Shown here: piece by piece, positions 9,587-17,333 of the stretch
Numbering within the stretch: the first letter of the stretch is position 1
Layout of the letters: the number at the start of each line of letters is the position of its first letter
Source: Flavobacterium algicola
Lineage (GTDB): Bacteria; Bacteroidota; Bacteroidia; Flavobacteriales; Flavobacteriaceae
Assembly (NCBI RefSeq): GCF_022399565.1
Contig: NZ_JAJTUT010000001.1
Location: 1,415,336 to 1,479,335 of the forward strand
Direction: 5' to 3'
DNA length: 64,000 nt
The notes under the pieces: generated by a model
Database searches by the model: none
Seen by the model: only the letters and a program-made list of their open reading frames with translations
Told to the model about the DNA's origin: nothing
Translations under genes and position numbers: made by a program

Positions 9587-11650
9587 TTAAACTAGTTCTT
9601 CTTCATTGATTAAGCTTTTTTCCGTTACTTCTTCTGTTATATAAGGAAGTGTAAAGCTAAATTCACTCCCGCTATTAAGATTAGAGATGACGGTAATCTG
9701 GCCCCCTAATTTCTCAACAAAGTCTTTGCATAATACCAAACCTAGACCTGTTCCTTCCTCACTATTTGTTCCTAGTTTTGATTTTTTATAATTAACCACA
9801 AATAGGTTAGCTTTTTCATTCTCGGGTATTCCGGTACCATTGTCTTTTACCGTAATTTTAACAATATTGTTTTTAAGTTCACTGTAAATTGAAATTTTAC
9901 CTTTTTCGGGCGTAAATTTAATAGCATTTGAAATCAAATTTCGAATAATTGTATCAAATTTATTTTTATCGGTAAAAAGCTCTAAGTCCTTATCTACTTT
10001 ATTTTCGATCGCAATTTCTTTTTGTAAAGCTTGAATTTCTAATAATTTTAATTCATCTTTAATCAATTTCGAAATCACCAACTTTTTATTATTCATTGGT
10101 TTTTCTTGATTTACAGCCCAAAAAAGTACATCGTTTAATATCATTGATGCCTTGTTTGCCGAGTCTTTAATGATTTTAAGATACTCTTTTCTCTCATAGC
10201 GATCATAATCATCATCATCATGAATCATTAAGTCTGTAAAACCTTCAATTGAGCTTAAAGGATTTTTAAGATCATGTGCTATAATTTTAAAGAGTTTATT
10301 CTTAGTGGTATTCAAATCATTTAGATAATCGTTTTGAACTTGGATCTTATCTTTCATGGTGCCTATCTCTTCTGTCTTTATCAGCAGCAAGTTATTAATT
10401 CGCTTTTTGGCACTTTGTTGAAATTTTAGCACAATAATAAATAATGCTAATAGTAGCAAGATAAAAATTAAAAAATACGTCCAATTCATTTTAGACTGTA
10501 ATTTCAATAAATTATTTTCGTTTAGAACCTCTAATTCGTCAATTTGCAATTGTGATTTTTCTACCTCAAGAATACTCTGAAACAGTTGTATTTTCTTCTT
10601 ATCAGATTCTTTAAAAGTTCTTTCTTTGATGCTGATAAACTCATTCTTGAATTGTAAGGCAGCGGTTTTATTGCCTTTTTGTTCATAGGCATTTGAAATC
10701 AATAACAAACTTTCTGTTTCAATTTCTAAATCAGAACATTGTTTAGCAAGTTCAACACTACTATTACCGTACATTATAACCTCATCATACAAACCTTGGT
10801 AAAATTTAGATTCGGCTATATTGTGAAATACTAGAGCGCTAAAATATGGTGTTTCCAATTCTTCAGCAACTGTCAAAGCTTTTGTGAAATAATTTAAGGC
10901 GATATCATACTTTTTTAGCTTGTTGTAGCAGTCACCAATATTATTGTAGCAAATGGCTAAGTTAAATGCATTATCTACGTTCTTTAAGGCTGTGATAGCT
11001 TTAAAATAAAAAGCAATAGCTTGCTTGTAATTCCCTTGATTGTTTGTTGTATTAGCTATGTTTATATAACTTAATGCTAGCCCATTGTAATCTCTATTCT
11101 TCATAAAGATGGGGAAGGTTTTCTTAATATATTTTAGAGCAACAATATGATTTTTATTGCTGTAAATGGCTCCGATACCATTGTAACAATAAGCTACTTT
11201 TGTTTGGTTACCATCCTCTTGGTAGAGGCGCAAAGCTCTAATAAAATATTTGAAAGCTATATCATCAGATCCGGCGCTTAGATAACTCTCTGCCAATAAA
11301 TAATTTGTAGTACTAAGATTTTTGATATCTTGATTTTTTTCAAATATAGGAAGCGCTTTGTTTAAGTTCTTTATCGATTCAAAATTATCATAATTATTGT
11401 AATTGTACATTGCCTTATTGTAGTACACTTTGGCAATTTGTTCTTCTGATTTAATGCTATTCGCAATACTTAAAGCTTCATTAAATAGATTCTCCGAAGC
11501 TAGTTGCTCTTTACTCGAATAGCTCAAAGCTTTATTGATATGACTGTGTATGAGTAACGTATCGCTAGCAAAAGTTGCAGTCACTATTTTTTGACCTAAA
11601 GCAGCTTGAAGGAAGCAAAAACAGATAAGGTTTAAAATAATACTTTTCAT
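9587..11650 (-). CDS. TPR-containing sensor histidine kinase
   Basis: Membrane sensor kinase of 687 residues. Signal peptide MKSIILNLICFCFLQAALGQ is followed by roughly seven tetratricopeptide repeats in the periplasm (e.g. AICYNNIGDCYNKLKKYDIA, ALSYINIANTTNNQGNYKQA). A short coiled coil and one transmembrane helix (about 389-408) come next. The cytoplasmic kinase core has the phosphoacceptor motif IAHDLKNPLSSIEGF (His about 460), the N box NLISNAIKFTPE (about 568), DNGTGIPE and GTGLGLVL. No receiver domain is fused and no response regulator is adjacent, so it is an orphan kinase. The oxidoreductase 13 bp downstream is probably in the same operon. The input signal is unknown; TPR sensors of this type are common in Bacteroidota. 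Confidence 0.92.
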   Translation of the reverse strand: MKSIILNLICFCFLQAALGQKIVTATFASDTLLIHSHINKALSYSSKEQLASENLFNEALSIANSIKSEEQIAKVYYNKAMYNYNNYDNFESIKNLNKALPIFEKNQDIKNLSTTNYLLAESYLSAGSDDIAFKYFIRALRLYQEDGNQTKVAYCYNGIGAIYSNKNHIVALKYIKKTFPIFMKNRDYNGLALSYINIANTTNNQGNYKQAIAFYFKAITALKNVDNAFNLAICYNNIGDCYNKLKKYDIALNYFTKALTVAEELETPYFSALVFHNIAESKFYQGLYDEVIMYGNSSVELAKQCSDLEIETESLLLISNAYEQKGNKTAALQFKNEFISIKERTFKESDKKKIQLFQSILEVEKSQLQIDELEVLNENNLLKLQSKMNWTYFLIFILLLLALFIIVLKFQQSAKKRINNLLLIKTEEIGTMKDKIQVQNDYLNDLNTTKNKLFKIIAHDLKNPLSSIEGFTDLMIHDDDDYDRYERKEYLKIIKDSANKASMILNDVLFWAVNQEKPMNNKKLVISKLIKDELKLLEIQALQKEIAIENKVDKDLELFTDKNKFDTIIRNLISNAIKFTPEKGKISIYSELKNNIVKITVKDNGTGIPENEKANLFVVNYKKSKLGTNSEEGTGLGLVLCKDFVEKLGGQITVISNLNSGSEFSFTLPYITEEVTEKSLINEEELV

Positions 11651-12046
11651 ACTTGTTACTATACATTTAATTGGCAGCGATTAATTTTAATGCCAATGTG
11701 CGAATATAAGCCTTAATATTAAATAGTTAAAAAAAATTAACAATAAAAAAGTGTATTATTTAATAATTTGATTTTATTGTTATTACTATTAACAATATTA
11801 AGAATCTCATTATTTAAAGCACTTATTAAGGGCTGTAATTTACAAATACATTAACAACATGCAATCTGTTGACAAACCCAAAATATCTTGTATCTTAGAT
11901 AGCTTTGTGTCATTAAAGCAAGTCGACTTACATTTGCTGATTTATATTGAAAATAGAATAACTTACAGTCTAGTCCTTTGAATAATAGAAGACTCTGTTG
12001 TGGCGTGATGTATAAACATTTAAATTTATGAACTGTTTATAAAAAA
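11651..12046. other. Intergenic region upstream of the TPR kinase, no gene seen
   Basis: About 400 bp of AT-rich DNA between the kinase start and the alginate-lyase terminator. It should carry the kinase promoter; a near-match TATATTCG exists on the minus strand near 11702-11709. I see no coding region, tRNA or strong repeat. Confidence 0.5.
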
Positions 12047-12083
12047 CAAAGGGAAATTTCCGAACCACCAGAATTTCCCTTTG
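12047..12083 (-). terminator. Terminator of the PL6 lyase gene
   Basis: Perfect 12-bp stem CAAAGGGAAATT / AATTTCCCTTTG. The minus strand continues into a run of T. It lies 46 bp past the lyase stop codon. Confidence 0.75.
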
Positions 12084-12128
12084 TAACCAAAAAAAAAATA
12101 TTTAAAAAAAACCAATTAAATCCTACTT

Positions 12129-14435
12129 CTAGTACATCATCTTTTGTTTCAGGTTTTCTTCGATTTTAATCTCTCCTGAATTTTTGATGGTGTTGTTTTT
12201 TGGGGCTTGCCCTTTTTCTCCCCATAGTACAGCAATAACTGCAACTGGGTTGTTTGTAAATTTGTTATTACTTAAAATTACATTTACAATTCCTCTAGTT
12301 TTAACCAAAATACCGCTTGCTTCCTCTTTACCAGAATTGGTCACAGTATTGTTTTGGAATACTAGGTTACCTCCTATAGTAGATTCGTCATAACCACCAC
12401 GATAGTAGTCAAGAACGCTAGACTGTATTGCATCAAATTTAGAGTTCTTTACATATACAAATTCGGCGTTGTATTCTCCCAAATCATCATTTTCATCTGC
12501 TAAGCGGATTCCTCTGTTGCAATTTTTGAAAACTGAATTATCAATAGAAATTGTATCTGCAAATGCGTCTTTATATGCATTAAGTACGGTATCAAAATCA
12601 CTTACCTCTATGTTATTTGCCCAAAGGTTGTAAGCACTTTTCATGTCTTTTTCTAACGTAGCAAATGCATATTGATCTTTATTACCTTTTAAAATTAAAT
12701 TCTCTACAGTTAAATTCCCTTTTGGTTCCATCAAAAAAGCAGGGCTTTTGGATGCTCCAGTATATATCAAGGTAGCTTTGTTTTTTTTGTCTTTAGCTTT
12801 GATTGTTATTGCTTTATTTATGACCAAAGATTCATTGACTTTGTACACTCCTTTTTTTAATTCGATAATGGTTCCTGGTGCAGCAGTTTTTATCTCAGAA
12901 ATTAGTCCGCTAGTAGTACTTACTTTAACCGTTTTTGGAGCTGCATTCTTTTTTTCTGTAGAAAACCAATTTGTCCCGTAATCTTTACTAGCAATAATTC
13001 CCTTATTTTTATCTACAGGCAATAGTATTGCACCTATACTATTTGATGTAGATCTATCATTACCGAAAAGATCTTTTTTAATATTTTCGAAATCAAAACC
13101 AGGATAAATATCCGTTTTGTTTGCAGTTGGTACATACAACCAATCTGAAATTTTCGTCATCGAAATTTTTTCAGTACGGATACCATTATCTTTTACATCA
13201 CTGTTATTAGGACTGTTGATGATATTGTTTTTAAATAATACACCATCAACTTTATCATATGCTTTTACTGGAAAATCATTTTGCACTTGATTGTATATAA
13301 TGTTATTAGCTACAACGATTCTTTCTGGTCTAGCAGAACGAATTTCCTGTGCTGGTAAAACATCGCTTTTGCTCATGTTTGCACCAACGCTAAATTGCCA
13401 TGGAGTAATACAATCTACAAATGTATTGTAAGCAACTACAGCATCTGTAACTTGGTTGTAACGATTAAGGGGTGATTTAGGCACACCATTCATAACGGCC
13501 AAAGCACTACGGAATTCTTCTCCTTTTATTTTGTAGAAATAGTTGTTTGTAATCCAGTGTCCGGTATTAACGACACGTACACCACCCATAAAATCAGAAT
13601 TCTCATCCCCAATAAAAATATTTCCGTCAATTGTACAGTAATTACCGTGACGCAGTACTAATGAACCTTCCGATTTGTAGAAAATATTGTTGCGGTACTC
13701 ATTGTAATTCGATTTGTTCGAAATGATTTCAACCTCACCGTCGCATCTTTCGAAAAAATTATGAGATACTACAGTAAATGAAGGAGTCATCGAAGTTCCA
13801 CTGTCTCCAATTTGTATTGTTTCACCATGTGGTCCACCTTTTCTAGGTCTTGGTCCAAAGTGATTGTTTGAAATTTGGTGGTGGTTATTTATATGTTCAT
13901 TTCCTTTTAATACTACCATAATAGTAGGACCTTGATTGGATTTACCAGTAATATAATTGTGATCTAGTTGATTATTTCTTCCCCAAAATTCGATCCAGTG
14001 GTCGTCCTTGACGCGATTTAATTGCGTAAAATCTTCTATTACACATTGGGTTACTTTGCAGTTATTAGCGATGCTTTTTTTGTCAATATGAAAATCAATT
14101 ACTGTATTTGACGGAGTGTAACCATTTCTAAAGTATAGCCCACTAACTTCAAGGTAAGTTCCGCCTAGTTTTAAATCAGATAAACCTTCTATAAAAACTT
14201 GTCCTGCTGTTTCTGCTCTTAAAACGATAGGTTCATTTTGAGTTCCCTTTCCTGTAAATAAAATTTGAATATCGCTCCAAACTCCATTTGCCATCACAAT
14301 CTCATCTCCTGCTTTTGCTTCTTTGATAGCTGCATTTAATTCTTGTTTGTTAGAAACCTTAGTGCTTTTGCCTGCATCAGCTGGACGAAACGAAAACAAT
14401 AAAAAAATTACTCCTAAGAAAATTACCTTCTTCAT
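12129..14435 (-). CDS. Two-domain PL6 alginate lyase (chondroitinase-B-like)
   Basis: Exported polysaccharide lyase of 768 residues that cleaves uronic-acid chains by beta-elimination. Signal peptide MKKVIFLGVIFLLFSFRPADA. Residues ~25-480 form a PL6 right-handed beta-helix with FGPRPRKGGPHGETIQIGDS and HNFFERCDGEVEIISNKSN. Residues ~500-768 form a second beta-helix starting at VKVSTTSGLISEIKTAAPG, the architecture known from exolytic AlyGC-type enzymes. Lys241 and Arg262 (in SNKSNY and LRHGNY) have the same 21-residue spacing as the catalytic Lys/Arg pair of chondroitinase B and AlyGC, so they are the likely Bronsted base and acid. Its promoter region is shared with the divergent RraA-like gene and carries a palindrome also found upstream of the aldehyde dehydrogenase. 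Alginate is the likeliest substrate; dermatan-like glycans are an alternative. Confidence 0.88.
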   Translation of the reverse strand: MKKVIFLGVIFLLFSFRPADAGKSTKVSNKQELNAAIKEAKAGDEIVMANGVWSDIQILFTGKGTQNEPIVLRAETAGQVFIEGLSDLKLGGTYLEVSGLYFRNGYTPSNTVIDFHIDKKSIANNCKVTQCVIEDFTQLNRVKDDHWIEFWGRNNQLDHNYITGKSNQGPTIMVVLKGNEHINNHHQISNNHFGPRPRKGGPHGETIQIGDSGTSMTPSFTVVSHNFFERCDGEVEIISNKSNYNEYRNNIFYKSEGSLVLRHGNYCTIDGNIFIGDENSDFMGGVRVVNTGHWITNNYFYKIKGEEFRSALAVMNGVPKSPLNRYNQVTDAVVAYNTFVDCITPWQFSVGANMSKSDVLPAQEIRSARPERIVVANNIIYNQVQNDFPVKAYDKVDGVLFKNNIINSPNNSDVKDNGIRTEKISMTKISDWLYVPTANKTDIYPGFDFENIKKDLFGNDRSTSNSIGAILLPVDKNKGIIASKDYGTNWFSTEKKNAAPKTVKVSTTSGLISEIKTAAPGTIIELKKGVYKVNESLVINKAITIKAKDKKNKATLIYTGASKSPAFLMEPKGNLTVENLILKGNKDQYAFATLEKDMKSAYNLWANNIEVSDFDTVLNAYKDAFADTISIDNSVFKNCNRGIRLADENDDLGEYNAEFVYVKNSKFDAIQSSVLDYYRGGYDESTIGGNLVFQNNTVTNSGKEEASGILVKTRGIVNVILSNNKFTNNPVAVIAVLWGEKGQAPKNNTIKNSGEIKIEENLKQKMMY

Positions 14436-14528
14436 GCTTTATTGACTTTTTTTAATTAATAGAAAAATAAGATGTGTTTTAAAATATCGTTTTAATAATA
14501 CTTTCAAATTACTTATCTTTACCTAACT

Positions 14529-14545
14529 AGAATTGGTTTACCAGT
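14529..14545. promoter_or_regulatory. Candidate GntR/UxuR-type operator, copy 1
   Basis: AGAATTGGTTTACCAGT centred near 14537, in the divergent promoter region of the PL6 lyase and the RraA-like gene. It shares TAGAATTGGTTnACCA with the site at 17079-17095. The TTGGTnnACCA core is typical of FadR/UxuR-subfamily GntR operators. A second small inverted repeat, TTTGGGTTTCCAAA, follows at once. Confidence 0.5.
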
Positions 14546-14612
14546 TTGGGTTTCCAAATATAGACATAATTTATTGATTCCAACAGTATTTCCTTTAAAT
14601 AAAATATAAAAA

Positions 14613-15326
14613 ATGACAAAATTATCTGCTACCACTAGAGAAAAATTAAAAACTATAAGTACCCCCACGTTGGCAACATGTTTATTTAAAAAGGGATTTA
14701 AGAATCAGTTTATTCAAGATGTAAAACCAGTGCAGTTGGGAAAACCTACGATGGTAGGAGAGGCTTTTACTTTGCGTTATATTCCTGCCAGAGAAGATCG
14801 CAATCCATTAGCAATTTTCAGAAATGCTGATCATCCTCAAAGAGTAGCTGTAGAAACCTGCCCAGAAGGGAGTGTACTTGTAATCGATAGTCGTAAAGAT
14901 GCCCGTGCAGCTTCTGCCGGTGATATTTTAGTATCGCGATTGATGGTACGTGGTGCAGCAGGTATCGTGACCGATGGTGGTTATAGAGATTCTGCTTCAA
15001 TTGCAAAATTACCATTTCCATCCTATCACAATCGTCCTTCGGCACCAACAAATCTAACACTGCATGAAGCACTTGATATTAATATTCCTATTGCTTGTGG
15101 TGATGTTGCTGTTTTTCCTGGTGATGTTCTTGTAGGCGATGATGATGGTGTTATGGTTATACCAGCTCATATTGTCGATGAGGTTGCTGACGAATGTATC
15201 GAAATGACTTTGTTTGAGGATTTCGTTTTGGAGAAAGTGGCCGAAGGTAGAACTATTATAGGTTTATATCCACCTACTCAAGATAAAACACTAGTTGATT
15301 TTGAAGAGTGGAAGAAAGGAAAATAA
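14613..15326 (+). CDS. RraA-like aldolase/decarboxylase family protein
   Basis: 237 residues of the RraA/HMG-aldolase fold. Members are class II pyruvate aldolases or oxaloacetate decarboxylases, or (true RraA) RNase E inhibitors. The metal and substrate signature is clear: ASAGDILVSRLMVRGAAG, then VTDGGYRDSASIAKLPFP with the conserved Arg-Asp pair, and GDVAVFPGDVLVGDDDGVMVIP. A role as an aldolase for 4-hydroxy-2-oxo acids is more plausible here than RNase regulation, because it stands divergent from an alginate lyase and convergent to an aldehyde dehydrogenase of the ketoglutarate-semialdehyde group. Genomes often name such proteins ribonuclease regulator RraA by homology. The exact substrate cannot be read. 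Confidence 0.82.
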   Translation: MTKLSATTREKLKTISTPTLATCLFKKGFKNQFIQDVKPVQLGKPTMVGEAFTLRYIPAREDRNPLAIFRNADHPQRVAVETCPEGSVLVIDSRKDARAASAGDILVSRLMVRGAAGIVTDGGYRDSASIAKLPFPSYHNRPSAPTNLTLHEALDINIPIACGDVAVFPGDVLVGDDDGVMVIPAHIVDEVADECIEMTLFEDFVLEKVAEGRTIIGLYPPTQDKTLVDFEEWKKGK

Positions 15327-15346
15327 ATGCATATTTTTATTAAATA

Positions 15347-15416
15347 AAATTGCCCCAGATTACAGTAGGTAAAACAAGTATAATTTGTTTTGAGACTGTA
15401 GTCTGCGGCAAAATTG
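15347..15416. terminator. Long bidirectional hairpin between converging genes
   Basis: Imperfect stem GCCCCAGATTACAGT / ACTGTAGTCTGCGGC, with an inner AAAACAA / TTGTTTT stem. It lies between the RraA-like gene and the converging aldehyde dehydrogenase, flanked by A/T runs. Confidence 0.65.
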
Positions 15417-15439
15417 TTATGATAAACAATTAAATGTTA

Positions 15440-16987
15440 TTAGTTAATTGATTGATCGGAAAAAGCTCCATCTACAAAACGCATAATAGCATCTGGATTT
15501 TCGTTTTTTAAGGCGTTTGGTAGTAAAAAAGATGGGTAATCTTGAAAACATACAGGACGTACAAATCGTTTTATTGCTTGGGTACCTACAGATGTAGAGT
15601 TGGGCGCTGTGGTTGCAGGATAAGGGCCTCCATGTACCATTGCGTGACAAACCTCAACTCCTGTTGGATAGCCATTGATTAAAATTCTACCAACCTTTAA
15701 TTGTAAAATATCCAAAAGGTCTTTGTAATTCTCTAAGTCATTTAACGTTCCATGAACAGTAGCTGTTAAATGTCCTTCTAATTGTCGAGCAGCTTTTAAA
15801 ATTTCTTCTTTTGTGTCTGCTTCCACTAAAACTTGTGAAGGACCAAAATTTTCTTCAGATAAGGAAGGTGTCTCAAAATAATTTAAGATTGTACTTTTGA
15901 AAACACTAGCGACACCTGCATTTTCAAATTCCGATTTTTTACCTTTTGCTATCTCAGTAACCGATTTTAGTTGTAAAGTTTTTTCGATATTCTTTGCATA
16001 TGCTTTTCCAATACCTTCGGTTAACATTGTACCTGCTGGCATTTCATTTATATTTTGTGTCAAATGATCACAAAATTCATCTGAACTAGCTGATTTCTGT
16101 ATAAAAGCCAAACCAGGATTTGTGCAAAACTGCCCCACGCCTTGTGCAATAGAATTTGCCATTCCTGTTGCCAAAGCAGCTGCTTTCTCTTGTAGAATTT
16201 CAGGTAATATAAAAACGGGATTAGTGCTTCCCATTTCTGCATACACAGGAATCGGTTCTGGTCGAGCATTTGCTAAATCAAACAAGGCTTTTCCACCTGC
16301 AAAAGAACCTGTAAACCCTACCGCTTTTATAGAAGGATGACTGACTAATGCAGCTCCCAATTCATTTGTATTTCCTTGTACCATTGCAAAGGTACCTGCT
16401 GGCATACCACAAGTGGCAATGGCTTTTTCAAAAGCCGAAGCAACCATGACTGATGTCCCTGGGTGTGCTGGATGTCCTTTGAATACGACGGTACAACCTG
16501 CAGCCAAAGCAGAAGCTGTATCACCTCCAGCTACAGAGAATGCCAAAGGAAAATTACTAGCTCCAAATACTGCCACAGGACCCAACGGAAGTAACATTTG
16601 ACGAATATCTGATTTTGGTAATGGTATTCTATCTGGTTGTGCAGTGTCGATTTTTGCCTCTACCCAAGAACCTTCTCTCACAAAGTTGGCAAACATTTGT
16701 AGTTGACCAACAGTGCGTCCGCGTTCCCCTTGTAACCTTGCCATCGGTAATGCTGTCTCTAGGTGACAACGCTCAAGTAAAGCATCGCCAAGATTCATTA
16801 TTTCTTTTCCAACTTCTTCTAAAAAGCTGGCAATTTCACTTTTATCCTTTTTTCGATAAATATCAAAATCTTGAGTTGCTTGCTGCACTACGGCATCCAA
16901 TTGTGAATTAGTTGTATTTTGATATGACCCGTCTAATGGTTTATTGGTTGTAGGATTAAATGCTTGAAAATCGGTGCTTATAATCAT
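15440..16987 (-). CDS. NADP-type aldehyde dehydrogenase (2,5-dioxovalerate/KGSA group)
   Basis: 515 residues of the aldehyde dehydrogenase superfamily. The likely reaction is oxidation of alpha-ketoglutarate semialdehyde (2,5-dioxopentanoate) to 2-oxoglutarate, the last step of several sugar-acid and hydroxyproline pathways. The catalytic nucleophile is Cys288 in GQFCTNPG and the general base is Glu251 in YAEMGSTNP. The N-terminal region with DFQAFNPTTNKPL and the segment PVAVFGASNFPLAFSVAGGD are typical of the KGSADH subgroup rather than of betaine or succinate-semialdehyde enzymes. Together with the PL6 lyase and RraA-like aldolase it forms a small uronate-type module. A palindrome upstream links its control to theirs. 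Subgroup assignment is by eye. Confidence 0.85.
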   Translation of the reverse strand: MIISTDFQAFNPTTNKPLDGSYQNTTNSQLDAVVQQATQDFDIYRKKDKSEIASFLEEVGKEIMNLGDALLERCHLETALPMARLQGERGRTVGQLQMFANFVREGSWVEAKIDTAQPDRIPLPKSDIRQMLLPLGPVAVFGASNFPLAFSVAGGDTASALAAGCTVVFKGHPAHPGTSVMVASAFEKAIATCGMPAGTFAMVQGNTNELGAALVSHPSIKAVGFTGSFAGGKALFDLANARPEPIPVYAEMGSTNPVFILPEILQEKAAALATGMANSIAQGVGQFCTNPGLAFIQKSASSDEFCDHLTQNINEMPAGTMLTEGIGKAYAKNIEKTLQLKSVTEIAKGKKSEFENAGVASVFKSTILNYFETPSLSEENFGPSQVLVEADTKEEILKAARQLEGHLTATVHGTLNDLENYKDLLDILQLKVGRILINGYPTGVEVCHAMVHGGPYPATTAPNSTSVGTQAIKRFVRPVCFQDYPSFLLPNALKNENPDAIMRFVDGAFSDQSIN

Positions 16988-17048
16988 AATGATGATGTTT
17001 ATTTATTTAGAAAACTATATGTAAATACTTGTAAATATTCATTAATAA

Positions 17049-17056
17049 CAAATGTA
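17049..17056 (-). promoter_or_regulatory. Probable -7 element of the aldehyde dehydrogenase gene
   Basis: On the minus strand the sequence is TACATTTG, an exact TAnnTTTG match, about 32 bp downstream of the palindrome centre at 17088. The palindrome therefore falls near the -33/-40 region. Confidence 0.5.
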
Positions 17057-17078
17057 CCCAAAAAAAATCATCTTTAAT

Positions 17079-17095
17079 AGAATTGGTTAACCAAT
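17079..17095. promoter_or_regulatory. Candidate GntR/UxuR-type operator, copy 2
   Basis: Contains the perfect 14-bp palindrome ATTGGTTAACCAAT (17082-17095). Its centre lies about 101 bp upstream of the dehydrogenase start, the same distance as copy 1 from the PL6 lyase start. Confidence 0.55.
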
Positions 17096-17333
17096 ATGCC
17101 TTTTTAACCATTTGCTGTGAAGTCAAGAATAGTAATTACGTAAAAATATCGTAAAGAAAAACTGTAATCATCAGTTTAACGAGCATATTCAATTAATAAT
17201 ACATAAATTGTTTTTGTGTTAATAATTTATTGTGAAAGAGATGTTTTATAGTGTAATATTGCGTAAATTAGTCGAACTACTACGTTTTTACACTTAAAAT
17301 TCACTATTTATTAAACTTTTAATAATATCGTAA

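Larger units (their letters stand above)
16988..17333. other. Divergent promoter region of the dehydrogenase and the ATP-grasp operon
   Basis: No gene seen. The left part holds a -7 box for the dehydrogenase and a 14-bp palindrome. The right part holds several CGTAAA words, including an 11-bp direct repeat AATATCGTAAA at 17145-17155 and 17324-17334; the second copy abuts the ATG of the ATP-grasp gene. Confidence 0.5.

Noticed and set aside
16988..17333. Small RNA gene between the dehydrogenase and the ATP-grasp operon
   Set aside because: No terminator hairpin on either strand and no conserved RNA structure visible; promoter elements explain the region.
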